Origin: Nostoc sp. C052
Lineage (GTDB): Bacteria > Cyanobacteriota > Cyanobacteriia > Cyanobacteriales > Nostocaceae
Assembly (NCBI RefSeq): GCF_013393905.1
Contig: NZ_CP040272.1
Coordinates: forward strand, 1,736,001 to 1,800,000
Length of the DNA: 64,000 nucleotides
Reading direction: 5' to 3'
Below are positions 36,409 to 44,990 of the stretch, piece by piece (the first letter of the stretch is position 1; the number at the start of each line of letters is the position of its first letter). A program made the translations under genes and the position numbers. The notes under the pieces were generated by a model, which saw only the letters and a program-made list of their open reading frames with translations, was not told where the DNA came from and made no database searches.

Positions 36409-36979
36409 CTACAAATCTCCAGCTTTCATTGCTTGAGCAGGTGGTAAGTTCACATCTTTTGCCAAACTGACTGTTTTCAACAATCCAATTACCCACCAAG
36501 TCATATCAATTTCCCACCAGCGCCAACCACATTTGGCTACGTGAGGATAGGCATGATGATTATTATGCCATCCTTCTCCATAGGTGAGAATCGCTGCCCA
36601 CCAAAGATTACGAGAATTATCATTGCAGGCAAAGCTACGATATCCCCATAGATGAGTGACTGAATTGATAAACCAAGTCGTATGCCAGAGAATCACAGTT
36701 CTCAAAAATACACCATAAATAATGAATGACCAACCGCCAAGTGCATAAAGCAACAATGCAACTGGAATTTGCAGCGATAGAAAGTAGCGATTGAGCCAAC
36801 GATAAAAAGGATCTCGCACTAAATCGGGAGCAAATCGCTGATAGCGCTCATAATCGAAGAATTCTGGACGGGGATAAAAAATCCAAAGCATGTGACTCCA
36901 CCAAAAACCTCTACGGGCAGAGTAGGGATTCGTCTTCAGTATGAGTATGATGCAAACGATGGTGCAGACTTGTCGCCGT
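36409..36979 (-). pseudogene. fatty acid desaturase, 5'-truncated and frameshifted
   Basis: The 3' part is an intact 160-codon frame with membrane segments and the third histidine box GEGWHNNHHAYP, as in acyl-lipid or acyl-CoA desaturases. Upstream, HRLHHTHTED (second box, 36947-36961) is in a different frame from NPYSARRGFWWSHMLW, so one frameshift lies at about 36925-36940. Further upstream, homology stops near 36979 and the first histidine box is missing. A normal gene would be about 270 codons. An ATG within the remnant would give only an inactive fragment. Confidence 0.8.
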
Positions 36980-37104
36980 CAAGGTAGGTCTGTCATTGAT
37001 TTTTTTGCACAGGCTCTAATTGCTGATTCTAGTAACTCTCTGTCTCGCCCTTCTTTACTTCCTCAATATTAGACCTGAATCCTTACGGCGGGAGAAGTAA
37101 GAAG

Positions 37105-37281
37105 ATGAAAATTACCAGCTTTTCAACTCAGACTTTCCCCATGACTAGCATAAACTTTGGAACATTAATCACAACAATCTTTTTCATAGTAGATGATTGG
37201 TATGACAAGCAAGTAAAAAAGACAACACTGTTAAAACCAGGGGTGAAAGCAAGCATGAGTGATAGTAAAATGTTTAATTAG
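37105..37281 (+). pseudogene. transposase N-terminal remnant
   Basis: This 58-codon frame contains MTSINFGTLITTIFFIVDDW and LLKPGVKASMSDS. These match, from memory, the first ~50 residues of a transposase family common in Nostoc-type genomes (IS4/IS982-like opening ...MSDSEILTLALL). The frame ends right after SDSKMFN, and the catalytic part and inverted repeats are absent. It lies between the decayed desaturase and the exporter gene. Confidence 0.6.
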
Positions 37282-37287
37282 ATTCAC

Positions 37288-38544
37288 CTAATTATCATCA
37301 TCAATTGGTTGCTCATGATTAATATCAAGACTTTCTGTTGTCCAATTATCATTTGCTCCAGGAGATTCAGAAACTATTACAAACTCAGTCTCTTGTAGGC
37401 GATCATTTCCCCATTGATCCAAAACATCTTTAATTAACACTTCTTGCAGCCAAATTTTTGCGACAACAGTCAGAGGTAACGCCAGAAATAACCCTAGAAA
37501 GCCAAAGAAAGTGACGAAAAATAGTTGGGCAATTAAAGTTATAGCAGGTAGCAATGAGACTTGATGCGCCATCACAACAGGCGTGATGAAATTACTCTCA
37601 ATCTGTTGAATAATAAAGTAAACAATCAAGACTGCGACAGCTTTCCAAGGTTCATCCAAGAAGGCGATCGCCATTGCTGGGATGACGCTCATGGTTGGGC
37701 CAAGGTTGGGAATCAAATTGAAAAATCCAGCTAAAACTGCTAAAGCTACTGCTGCTTTTACACCCAAAATTAATAAGCCAACAAAACTCATCACCCCTAC
37801 GACACAAATGGCAATAAAAGCGCCTGTAATCCATCCTTCTAAAGAGACTTCACATTTATCTAAAATTCCATCTACCCGCCGCCGATAAAATGAGGGGAAA
37901 AGCTGCACAAATACTTTGCGATAAGCGAGGGGATCGGCTAATATCATTCCTGTTAAAACCAAGACTAGCAAAATCTTGAGAACAACTTCCAAAGAACCAG
38001 ATACAAAAGCGAAGGAGTTTCCTAGCACCCGATTGACGAAGGGCTGTGCTTGTTGAATGAGGCTATTGATATCTGGAATGTAAGTAACTAATTGGTTAGG
38101 AATCCGAGTTCTCAGGGCATCAAGCCAATCATTAAAGCGCTCAAACCCTTTAGGAACCTGATTGGTTAATTCTTGAAATTGCTGTGCAAATGGTGGCACA
38201 ATTAGCCAGAAAAAACCCACTATACCTGCAAAAAAGATAGCCACCGCTAAGAGTACAGCGAATCCACGTCTGATCCCAAAGCTTTGGAAGCGTTTTGCTA
38301 GCCGATTTAAAGTAGTGGCTAACACAACAGCGGCAAACATTAGCAAAAGCACTTCCCGAATTTGCCACAGGATGTATAAAGAAAGAACTATGGCGATTAA
38401 GCCGATCCATTGACCAAGTTTCACAGGCTGACTCCCAAGGGTTAGCAAGATGCAATTTTCTGGTAATTCAGCTAGGTTAACTGATTTTAGGAACTTGTAG
38501 TCGATGGTTTGAGCTAATTTTCTTTCTGTGCTTGGAATCGCCAC
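37288..38544 (-). CDS. AI-2E/PerM family membrane transporter
   Basis: This 418-aa protein has about eight hydrophobic segments. Landmarks include GQWIGLIAIVLSLYILWQIR, FVQLFPSFYRRRVDGILDKC and GVKAAVALAVLAGFFNLIPN, which contains the family NLIPxLGP motif. Family members export AI-2-like signals or act as sodium/proton antiporters; the cargo here cannot be told. The N-terminus contains a predicted polar leader of about 40 residues and the C-terminus is acidic. Its start overlaps the end of the small membrane protein gene by 31 bp, suggesting one transcript. Confidence 0.88.
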   Translation of the reverse strand: MAIPSTERKLAQTIDYKFLKSVNLAELPENCILLTLGSQPVKLGQWIGLIAIVLSLYILWQIREVLLLMFAAVVLATTLNRLAKRFQSFGIRRGFAVLLAVAIFFAGIVGFFWLIVPPFAQQFQELTNQVPKGFERFNDWLDALRTRIPNQLVTYIPDINSLIQQAQPFVNRVLGNSFAFVSGSLEVVLKILLVLVLTGMILADPLAYRKVFVQLFPSFYRRRVDGILDKCEVSLEGWITGAFIAICVVGVMSFVGLLILGVKAAVALAVLAGFFNLIPNLGPTMSVIPAMAIAFLDEPWKAVAVLIVYFIIQQIESNFITPVVMAHQVSLLPAITLIAQLFFVTFFGFLGLFLALPLTVVAKIWLQEVLIKDVLDQWGNDRLQETEFVIVSESPGANDNWTTESLDINHEQPIDDDN

Positions 38545-38705
38545 AGGAGCGCGATCGCTATTATTACAATCGGTAACAATACTATAATTAGCGCGTTGGT
38601 TGCTGTCGCCGGAATTGATAGACTTGGCCCTGCATACTTAATTAATACCGATAATAAAGCCGAGAGTAAAAGCAGTTTCAGAACAAATCCTAGTTGATTT
38701 TCCAT
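38514..38705 (-). CDS. small two-helix membrane protein
   Basis: This protein is 63 aa from the ATG at 38705; an upstream in-frame ATG at 38738 would add 11 residues. Hydrophobic helices are LGFVLKLLLLSALLSVLI and TNALIIVLLPIVIIAIALLW, with a charged end (RFQAQKEN). The family is unknown. It overlaps the AI-2E family gene by 31 bp on the same strand, so it is likely translated from the same message and could be an accessory of the transporter. Confidence 0.6.
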   Translation of the reverse strand: MENQLGFVLKLLLLSALLSVLIKYAGPSLSIPATATNALIIVLLPIVIIAIALLWRFQAQKEN

Positions 38706-38886
38706 AGGAGCAAAGCAATACAAATTTTTATGGTACATACAAATTGGCGCTGTACCTCCAGTTTTTACAATAAACTTGCGATCGTAATGAAATGAAGAGA
38801 AGCAATCGCAAAGTATAGAGTTTGCGATTGCTTCTCTTTGCTATGCAACTGTCATAAAGCTAAGACTTGACAAAAAGAATATCGTT

Positions 38887-41085
38887 TTAAACTCTCACGA
38901 CTGAACCTTTGGTGATGAATTTACCTACAAGATTATCAAGCTTGATAAACTTATTTGAATCCTCTTCGGGTGTCTCAAGGTTACAAGCTACGGTGCTGTA
39001 GTCTAATGTGGCCGTGGCATAGCTAAAGTTAGAGTTGTAAATTCCGCCACCCTTGCCAGACTCTTCTCCACCAGAACTGAGTTCGATCCCGAAAGCTTTA
39101 TTGCGCCTGATAATGCTGTTGCCTACTGTTAAGATGCCATCATTGTAGATGCCACCGCCAAAGTGTGCCTGATTGCCACTAATGGTGCTATGGTTTACGG
39201 TTATGATGCCTAAGCCATTTAGTATATAAGCTAACCTACCGCCACCTGGGTAAAAAATAGATGAGCCAAAGTTTGTGTCCTTATCATTGTAGATGCCACC
39301 GCCGGCTGACCCTGCTGTATTGTAAATGATGTTGCTATTACTAACAGTAACAACACCAAATTTAATGTTGGGGTAAGGGTTCCCATTAGAGCTAGAATTA
39401 TAGATGCCACCGCCGTGGTTAGTGGCATAATTATGACTAATAGTGCTGTTACTCACTGATAGGATGCCATTATTGTAGATGCCGCCTCCATCTGATGCAT
39501 TATTATCAGTGATATTGCCACTGGTAATATTAAAGACACCATACTGTAGGACATCTGGTTCACGGTAGCCTAAAGAGAAATAGCCATAATTATAGATACC
39601 GCCACCTTGGATTCCCGTGTTGTGACTGATGGTGCTATTATTCACTGATAGGATGCCAAGATTGTAGATGCCGCCTCCATAGTAGCTGTTATTACCATTA
39701 ATGGTGCTATGACTCACGGTTATAGTGGCGGAGATTGCAGAAGGACTCAAGTCAACGACATTAGAAATACCGCCGCCATAGCCCTGTGCCCCTGTCGAGT
39801 TGTCATTAATCTGGCTGTTAGTCACGGTTATATTTCCAGTGGCGTATATACCATAACCAACTACGTGGCCGCCGTCGTCGTGATGATCATAGATGCCGCC
39901 GCCTTGGGAAGTGGCTTTGTTGCCACTGATGATGCTGTTACTCACTATTAGGTCGTTAATAGTGGAGATGCCGCCGCCATCAAGCGCTGTGTTATTAATG
40001 ATGGCGCTATTTTTTATTTTTATTACAAGAGCTATATCGTCTGAAGCAACATTGATCCCACCGCCATCTCCGTCTGTTGTGTTGCTACTAATAGTGCTGT
40101 TATTCACGATCAGGCTGCTTCGATCGTAAATGCCGCCGCCGCTATTGGCATTGATGAGGCTGTTATTCACAGTTATAGTCCCACTCCCAACAGGATAAAC
40201 GCCTTCATCATAAATGCCGCCGCCTTGGTAAGTAGCTTTGTTAGCACTGATAGTGCTGTTATTTACTAATAGGTTGCTATTACCGTGTTGATAGATACCA
40301 CCACCATCATATCCTGCTGTATTGCCAGTGATGGTACTGTCATTCAGGGTTATAGTGCCATAGCTGTAGACGCCGCCACCATATCCTGCTGTATTGCCAG
40401 TGATGGTACTGTCATTCAGGGTTATAGTGCCATAGCTGTAGACGCCGCCACCCCTACTATAGTCATTGGAATTATTATGATTATTATAACTAATAGTGGT
40501 GTGGTTCACTATGAGGCTTCCTTCATTGAAAATGCCACCGCCTTCGCTGACAATGTTTCTGACAATGTTTCCGTCACTATTTCTTACGTTGTTGTCTACT
40601 GTGTTGCCAGTAATGCTGCTGTAGTCCACTGTCAGAGTGCCAGTGTTGTAAATAGCACCCCCTTCGCTGGCAATATTTCCGTCATTATCTGTTGCGTTAC
40701 TATTTACAGTGTTACCAGTGATGATGCTATTGCTCAAGGTAAGAACGCCTTCATTGGAGATCGCACCGCCTCCTCTTGCGCTATCGTATGTATTGGTAAT
40801 AGTCAGCCCGTTGATTGCAGCTGTTACGCCACTAGCAATGTCAAAAATACGAGCAGCACTATCATCCTTAATAGTTAGTTTGCTCGGATTTGTACCTTGA
40901 ATGGTCAGGTTGTCTGTGATGCTCAGACCACTACCAGTCAAATTAATCGTATGAGCCAGCCCATCATTAAATAGTCCAGCAAAATTGATGATATCTTTTC
41001 CTGAAAGAGCATTGGCATTTAGAACTGCCTGCCGCAGTGAACCTGCACCACTGTTATTGGTATTAGCGACGGTAAATGTAGACAT
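38887..41085 (-). CDS. right-handed beta-helix repeat protein (Pmp-like GGGIY repeats)
   Basis: This 732-aa protein opens with STFTVANTNNSGAGSLRQAV, a start seen in many cyanobacterial parallel beta-helix proteins. Roughly twenty short repeats follow with the pattern GGGIYN...L.V.NSTISxN, like chlamydial polymorphic-membrane-protein repeats and pectate-lyase-type helices. No classical signal peptide is visible, so export, if any, is by another route. A perfect 72-bp tandem duplication lies at 40309-40452. A probable role is surface adhesion or a structural protein. Long antisense frames are by-products of the repeats. Confidence 0.82.
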   Translation of the reverse strand: MSTFTVANTNNSGAGSLRQAVLNANALSGKDIINFAGLFNDGLAHTINLTGSGLSITDNLTIQGTNPSKLTIKDDSAARIFDIASGVTAAINGLTITNTYDSARGGGAISNEGVLTLSNSIITGNTVNSNATDNDGNIASEGGAIYNTGTLTVDYSSITGNTVDNNVRNSDGNIVRNIVSEGGGIFNEGSLIVNHTTISYNNHNNSNDYSRGGGVYSYGTITLNDSTITGNTAGYGGGVYSYGTITLNDSTITGNTAGYDGGGIYQHGNSNLLVNNSTISANKATYQGGGIYDEGVYPVGSGTITVNNSLINANSGGGIYDRSSLIVNNSTISSNTTDGDGGGINVASDDIALVIKIKNSAIINNTALDGGGISTINDLIVSNSIISGNKATSQGGGIYDHHDDGGHVVGYGIYATGNITVTNSQINDNSTGAQGYGGGISNVVDLSPSAISATITVSHSTINGNNSYYGGGIYNLGILSVNNSTISHNTGIQGGGIYNYGYFSLGYREPDVLQYGVFNITSGNITDNNASDGGGIYNNGILSVSNSTISHNYATNHGGGIYNSSSNGNPYPNIKFGVVTVSNSNIIYNTAGSAGGGIYNDKDTNFGSSIFYPGGGRLAYILNGLGIITVNHSTISGNQAHFGGGIYNDGILTVGNSIIRRNKAFGIELSSGGEESGKGGGIYNSNFSYATATLDYSTVACNLETPEEDSNKFIKLDNLVGKFITKGSVVRV
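40309..40452. repeat. perfect 72-bp tandem duplication in the beta-helix gene
   Basis: Bases 40309-40380 and 40381-40452 are identical. Each encodes one 24-residue helix turn (GGGVYSYGTITLNDSTITGN...). Identity at silent sites points to a recent event. Confidence 0.93.
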
Positions 41086-41552
41086 TAATCTTTTCTTTTT
41101 ATTTAAATATTGACAATTAAGCTAGTTATTTTTTTGACTTAATTGTGATGAATGTAAGTAGATTATTTTATTAACTCACACCTTTTTATTTATATTTATG
41201 TCAATGTTCTGTCATTAATATGTCAAATATGTATTTAAAAGTTAAGTTAAAAATATTTCTCAAGATAGATGAATTCTTCAATCAAAGGAGATCAAATCAT
41301 CGTTAAAGAATAATATTTTACTTTGTTTAAAGAATATACAGCAGATTGTAGGTAGATAGAGAAGACTGGACGTTAGTGCATCAACCAGGTATATGAAAGC
41401 TTACTCTCAAGGCGATACATCAAGCTTGAAAAATAGCTTCTAGGTTCGATGTAAGTAAGGCTTTTTTACAAAGGCTCTTTGTACTTTAAAGAACTCAAGG
41501 TCATGTAGAGCCACAAAAACAAATTTATTTCCCCATTCTTATCTATCTGTAC
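41086..41552. other. AT-rich intergenic region
   Basis: No gene is visible. The end adjoining 41085 should hold the promoter of the beta-helix gene, whose start is preceded by AAAAGAAAAG. Confidence 0.4.
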
Positions 41553-41660
41553 TTATTTCTTCCAAGGCAATTTAGTCCCCATTTCAGTTAATGCTGAGAA
41601 GATAAGATAGAGAATCAGGAACCCAGTACCTACAAAGAAAGCCAGTAAATCGTTATCCAT
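41553..41660 (-). CDS. 35-aa single-helix membrane protein
   Basis: This short frame runs from an ATG at 41660. It encodes an acidic start (MDNDLL), one membrane helix (AFFVGTGFLILYLIFSAL) and a basic end (LPWKK). Size and layout recall small subunits of photosynthetic complexes, but I do not recognise a specific one. It lies 66 bp downstream of the large membrane-protein gene on the same strand. Coding status rests on composition and topology only. Confidence 0.5.
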   Translation of the reverse strand: MDNDLLAFFVGTGFLILYLIFSALTEMGTKLPWKK

Positions 41661-41726
41661 AAATAGTGTTAATTCAAACTTCGCTAATCATAGCGGAATA
41701 ACCTAATATGAAGCATTTTTCTGAGT

Positions 41727-43130
41727 CTACAATCTTTGGTCTTCTGGGTGCAAACTGTACCAGCCATACCAGTGACGAACTGCCAGCCAAACGGCTGAAA
41801 GCAAACCCGCTAAACTAAGGGTTAGTCCGCTAAACGGTACTAATAATCCAAAAATAGGTAATACTGCTCCAGCAATAGTGGCGACGATCGCAGCCAGAGA
41901 AGCTCTGCGGCTAGCTCCCAATCCCCATGTTAAAATTAGCAAAATAATGGAAATTAAAGTCCAAGCTAACTGAGGATTGATAACACGGGCTAGATAAGTC
42001 AAAGTCAATAGACAAGCAAAGAAAATACTAGCAGCGATCGCAATATTTCTGAAACTCATTGGTAGTGATAAATATAACAACAATATCCACCACAAAAATA
42101 TTGCTGGTGCTAGCAATAAAAGACGCGGAATTACCCCCGTATGACGGATAGGTTCGGTGTTAGTAAACACTCCAAATGGATTTTTGACTGAAACATTATC
42201 GTCAAATTTCCAAGTAAATTGCGTACTGCGTCCGTTAACTTTAATCTCATTCGGTACAACACCACTAGCAAAATCAGCGGGAGCAAAGTTAGCAATTGCT
42301 GTGAGGCTAAAATTAGAAAGCAACTGTCCTGCGGCGTTATAAACCCAGCGCGGCCCTCCTTGAGCCTGATAGGTAACTCGAAAGGTGGTTTCTTCACCTG
42401 GTTGCAGCCGAAAGGGAAAGCCATAGTCTCCCGGATTGGTTTGTTGTAACCTAGTACTGTCACGCTCAACTTTGTAGCTAGCAAGCAGCGTGTAGCCGTT
42501 GGGTGGCGGTGCTTCAAAGAAAAAATTATTAATATCCTTGAGTTGGTTAATTACTTTATAATCAGCAGTGTAGTTTGCCTGATAAATTGAACTGCGACCT
42601 GGAACATCTACACTTTGGTCAAGCTTGACTTGAATTTGCGAACCCGCCAACGTTAAAAAGCGGTTAATTTCTCGTGTCTCGTTTACCTTGACTATTTTGC
42701 CACCGACTTGAGTGTTATATGAGTATGGCTCTTGAATCGAGTAGCGGACTTGAGGCGCAAATTGTTCGAGTTTTTCACCTGCGACACTTTCAGCTACTTG
42801 AGCCACCCTTGCTTGTTCCCAGTAGTGGTAACGATTGCTCAAAGTTGAACAGAGAAAAAATCCCGGTACTAATAAAACTAATATTAGAGTTAAATGCTGT
42901 AATCCCTGTAAAAGTTGGGAATAACGAATCGCCCATTCACCGATGAATATTACTTGTTCTGGTTGGCTGCGACGCAGAGAAAAACTGATCAGTGCGATCG
43001 CAATTCCTAAAGCTACAATCAAAAATACTAATAAAAGCGAAGCTTTGAGCGCTTGGGTTCCAAATTGGACAAGCTCAATTGGATGCGTCAAATCAGGTAA
43101 TCCGGGAATACCTTGAGCAGAAGATGACAT
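41727..43130 (-). CDS. multi-pass membrane protein of unknown function
   Basis: In this 467-aa protein two N-terminal helices (about 28-50 and 77-96) are followed by a long extracytoplasmic, beta-rich region (about 100-335) with FFFEAPPPNGYTLLASYKVE and FRVTYQAQGG. Five or more C-terminal helices follow. The order of an exported beta domain with a C-terminal helix bundle loosely resembles CreD-like proteins, but I would not name it. It is probably conserved among cyanobacteria. Confidence 0.65.
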   Translation of the reverse strand: MSSSAQGIPGLPDLTHPIELVQFGTQALKASLLLVFLIVALGIAIALISFSLRRSQPEQVIFIGEWAIRYSQLLQGLQHLTLILVLLVPGFFLCSTLSNRYHYWEQARVAQVAESVAGEKLEQFAPQVRYSIQEPYSYNTQVGGKIVKVNETREINRFLTLAGSQIQVKLDQSVDVPGRSSIYQANYTADYKVINQLKDINNFFFEAPPPNGYTLLASYKVERDSTRLQQTNPGDYGFPFRLQPGEETTFRVTYQAQGGPRWVYNAAGQLLSNFSLTAIANFAPADFASGVVPNEIKVNGRSTQFTWKFDDNVSVKNPFGVFTNTEPIRHTGVIPRLLLLAPAIFLWWILLLYLSLPMSFRNIAIAASIFFACLLTLTYLARVINPQLAWTLISIILLILTWGLGASRRASLAAIVATIAGAVLPIFGLLVPFSGLTLSLAGLLSAVWLAVRHWYGWYSLHPEDQRL

Positions 43131-43303
43131 TGGTTGATTTTTGCAGAATTTGGAGAATCAGACCGATAAAATCCCTTAAAAGTTTCTGAAAAGAGGTATA
43201 AATTATTCTCCCATAAGGCTGTTTTGCCGAAGCAGGGTTGATATGGTGCTAAAAAGTGCCACGTCAACCCTGTTGTTTTTTATTAATTTATCAGGAGGAA
43301 AAT

Positions 43304-43534
43304 ATGGATACGAATCGTCACAGCTTTTTATTTCGTTTGACTTCCCGGTTCCTTAAATATTTTGCACTGGGATTATTTGGTCTAGCGATCGCTTACCTTA
43401 TATCAGCGATTTTTGGAAGTTCACATATTGCGATGAGTCTACTACTCTTTGTTTTATATTTGGTTATTTTCCGGTGTGGGCTGATTCTTCTTTGCTTAAT
43501 ATTTACGACAGTAGTCTTTGAGTCTGTTCGCTAG
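43304..43534 (+). CDS. small two-helix membrane protein
   Basis: This protein is 76 aa from the ATG at 43304, which has a strong AGGAGG five bases upstream. Two hydrophobic segments are FLKYFALGLFGLAIAYLISA and a long ALLLFV-type stretch, with a short C-terminus. The family is unknown. The stop codon lies in the left arm of the hairpin at 43533-43565. Confidence 0.65.
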   Translation: MDTNRHSFLFRLTSRFLKYFALGLFGLAIAYLISAIFGSSHIAMSLLLFVLYLVIFRCGLILLCLIFTTVVFESVR

Positions 43535-43565
43535 ATCCCCGACTTCTTCAAGAAGTCGGGGATCT
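43533..43565. terminator. perfect hairpin at the gene end
   Basis: Arms of 15-16 bases (AGATCCCCGACTTCTT with its complement) meet almost without a loop. There is no T tract. The CCCGACTTCTTCAAGAAGTC palindrome is a common dispersed motif in such genomes. Confidence 0.6.
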
Positions 43566-43636
43566 GAACACCACTAACCTCTCAAAACTTTTGGGACAGA
43601 CCACTAGTTAATAAAACTTAAAATAGAAGCAAAATC

Positions 43637-43663
43637 AAAACCCGGTCATGAAGACCGGGTTTT
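43637..43663 (+). terminator. hairpin AAAACCCGGTC/GACCGGGTTTT
   Basis: An 11-bp perfect stem encloses a five-base loop, with TTTT on the 3' side. It probably ends transcription from the small membrane protein gene. Confidence 0.7.
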
Positions 43664-43877
43664 GGGCGGAAATAATGGGGATATATTCCCCGAAGGTTTG
43701 TTATAGAAGTTCAGTATAATATCGATGCTCTGATATGTACTACCACCCAGTTGCGATCGATTCCGGAAAATTAGCTAAGAATTTTTGACTACCCTTATTT
43801 TATCTCCTAAAATACAGCAACCAACTGGTCACATCAGCATGTAGGATTGAAAAATATTAATTTTCCGGCTTTTGCTG

Positions 43878-43982
43878 ATGAACAATGCATTTAGTGCCTG
43901 GCAAGAATGGCTAACAGTATTTGCTTATCTAGGTTTTACCGTCTTCATTATCTGGCGTGTGTTTACCGCCGAGAAGAATTAA
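43878..43982 (+). CDS. 34-aa single-helix membrane protein
   Basis: This short frame encodes MNNAFSAWQEW, a helix LTVFAYLGFTVFIIW, and RVFTAEKN. Topology and size are like small subunits of membrane complexes, but it is not PetG/L/M/N or a Psb peptide that I know. It overlaps the 3' end of the opposite-strand gene by 20 bp. Coding is likely but unproven. Confidence 0.45.
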   Translation: MNNAFSAWQEWLTVFAYLGFTVFIIWRVFTAEKN

Positions 43983-44295
43983 AAAAGCTACATATCATCT
44001 CACCAGGGCCTTTTTGCTCAAAGGGCAAAACAGTTCCACCCTGTTGAACCTTGAATCGCTCACGGCAATTGTAAACCTCGGTAGGTCTTTTTACTCCATC
44101 TACACTAATGGCTGCCTTGTATTCCCAATAATTTTTTGCACTTCGGCTGATACTGAGAATGCAAATTTGGTGGTGTAGTCGTAGCCCATCGTAGACATCG
44201 TAATTGCGGCATACATCTGCAAAAGCCGGATGTACTACGGAGGAAAATTGTAGTAATAGTAACACAAAAAATATTATGTATCTAATTCTGTCCAT
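43963..44295 (-). CDS. small secreted cysteine-containing protein
   Basis: In this 110-aa protein a clear signal peptide (IIFFVLLLLQFSSVVHPAFA) precedes a mature part with four cysteines (CRNYD, QICILSI, YNCRERF, MICSFF) that could form two disulfides. The sequence DVYDGLRLHH is contributed by the SDR at 44175-44200, splitting the region between the first two cysteines. No family is recognised. Confidence 0.6.
   Translation of the reverse strand: MDRIRYIIFFVLLLLQFSSVVHPAFADVCRNYDVYDGLRLHHQICILSISRSAKNYWEYKAAISVDGVKRPTEVYNCRERFKVQQGGTVLPFEQKGPGEMICSFFNSSRR
44175..44200. repeat. SDR copy e inside the secreted-protein gene
   Basis: GTAGTCGTAGCCCATCGTAG followed by ACATCG is read on the minus strand as DVYDGLRLHH. 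It is nearly the same as copy a at 111-140. Confidence 0.7.
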
Positions 44296-44343
44296 AAAAA
44301 ATTATTTAATTACAGCTATTTTCAGGTAAATAGACCACGGGGT

Positions 44344-44636
44344 AGGGGCATAGCAATGCTCATTAGTGTCAACTTAACGTGAAACCGCTTGTCCGCCGGG
44401 AATTGAAATTCCCGTCTCATAGCTAAAGTCATCTGAAGATGACTAAATATCGCCAAAAATCTCCAGTCTACTTCAGTAGACTTAAGCTATTAGCCCGAAA
44501 ATTTATTTTTGAAGTAATAAGTAATACTCATTACTTATTAAGTATTACTCATTTATTTATGTCCGGGCGGATATGGAAGCTAACAGATAAGCTATTTCCA
44601 GCTTAAGTTGACACCTATGAGCAATGCTGTGCCCTT
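44344..44636. mobile_element. MITE-like element with ~34-bp terminal inverted repeats
   Basis: The left end (GGGGCATAGCAATGCTCATT then AGTGTCAACTTAA) and right end match as inverted repeats with about six differences. The ~225-bp interior has no gene but several hairpins: GGGAATTGAAATTCCC, AGTCATC/GATGACT, AGTCTACTTCAGTAGACT and an AGTAATACT palindrome. It is non-autonomous. Confidence 0.65.
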
Positions 44637-44726
44637 AGGATTTTTCCTAATTTGATAGACCAGAGATTGTATGTTCCCTAGCACAAAAAATATGGCAAGC
44701 ACTAGCAAAAAGGCTGATACTACCAT
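44592..44726 (-). CDS. possible 44-aa membrane peptide ending in the MITE
   Basis: The frame from an ATG at 44726 encodes a helix (MVVSAFLLVLAIFFVLGNIQ) then SLVYQIRKNPKG. Its last ~13 residues and stop lie in the right end of the MITE. It may be a small gene whose tail was replaced, or chance. Confidence 0.3.
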   Translation of the reverse strand: MVVSAFLLVLAIFFVLGNIQSLVYQIRKNPKGTALLIGVNLSWK

Positions 44727-44990
44727 AAATGCTATTTTTCGCTCAAGTTTACTAAGCTAAATTGAACCATGCTCAAACACCTCCTCTACTTTGAGGGTAG
44801 ACATCTAGTGCATCTGTTCATGTACCATACCCTAATACCAATTCGTAATATCCTTCTCCTACAGGAGACGCTACGCGAACGGGAAGCCACATTTTGTGCA
44901 TCTACGTAATTGAGAAAGTCAGATTACACCTAGCTAGGTTTTCGCCGTTTATATCTGTAGTCTTAGTTTGGAAAGTTGAAATAACAGAAT

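Noticed and set aside
39709..40900. Several overlapping plus-strand frames opposite the beta-helix gene
   Set aside because: They mirror the GGGIY/NSTIS repeats of the real gene and consist of low-complexity Val/Ile/Ala strings; the opposite strand has a coherent 732-codon gene.
43533..43565. Operator palindrome for a regulator
   Set aside because: The near-perfect hairpin overlaps a stop codon and is a common dispersed motif; a transcript-end or repeat role is more likely.
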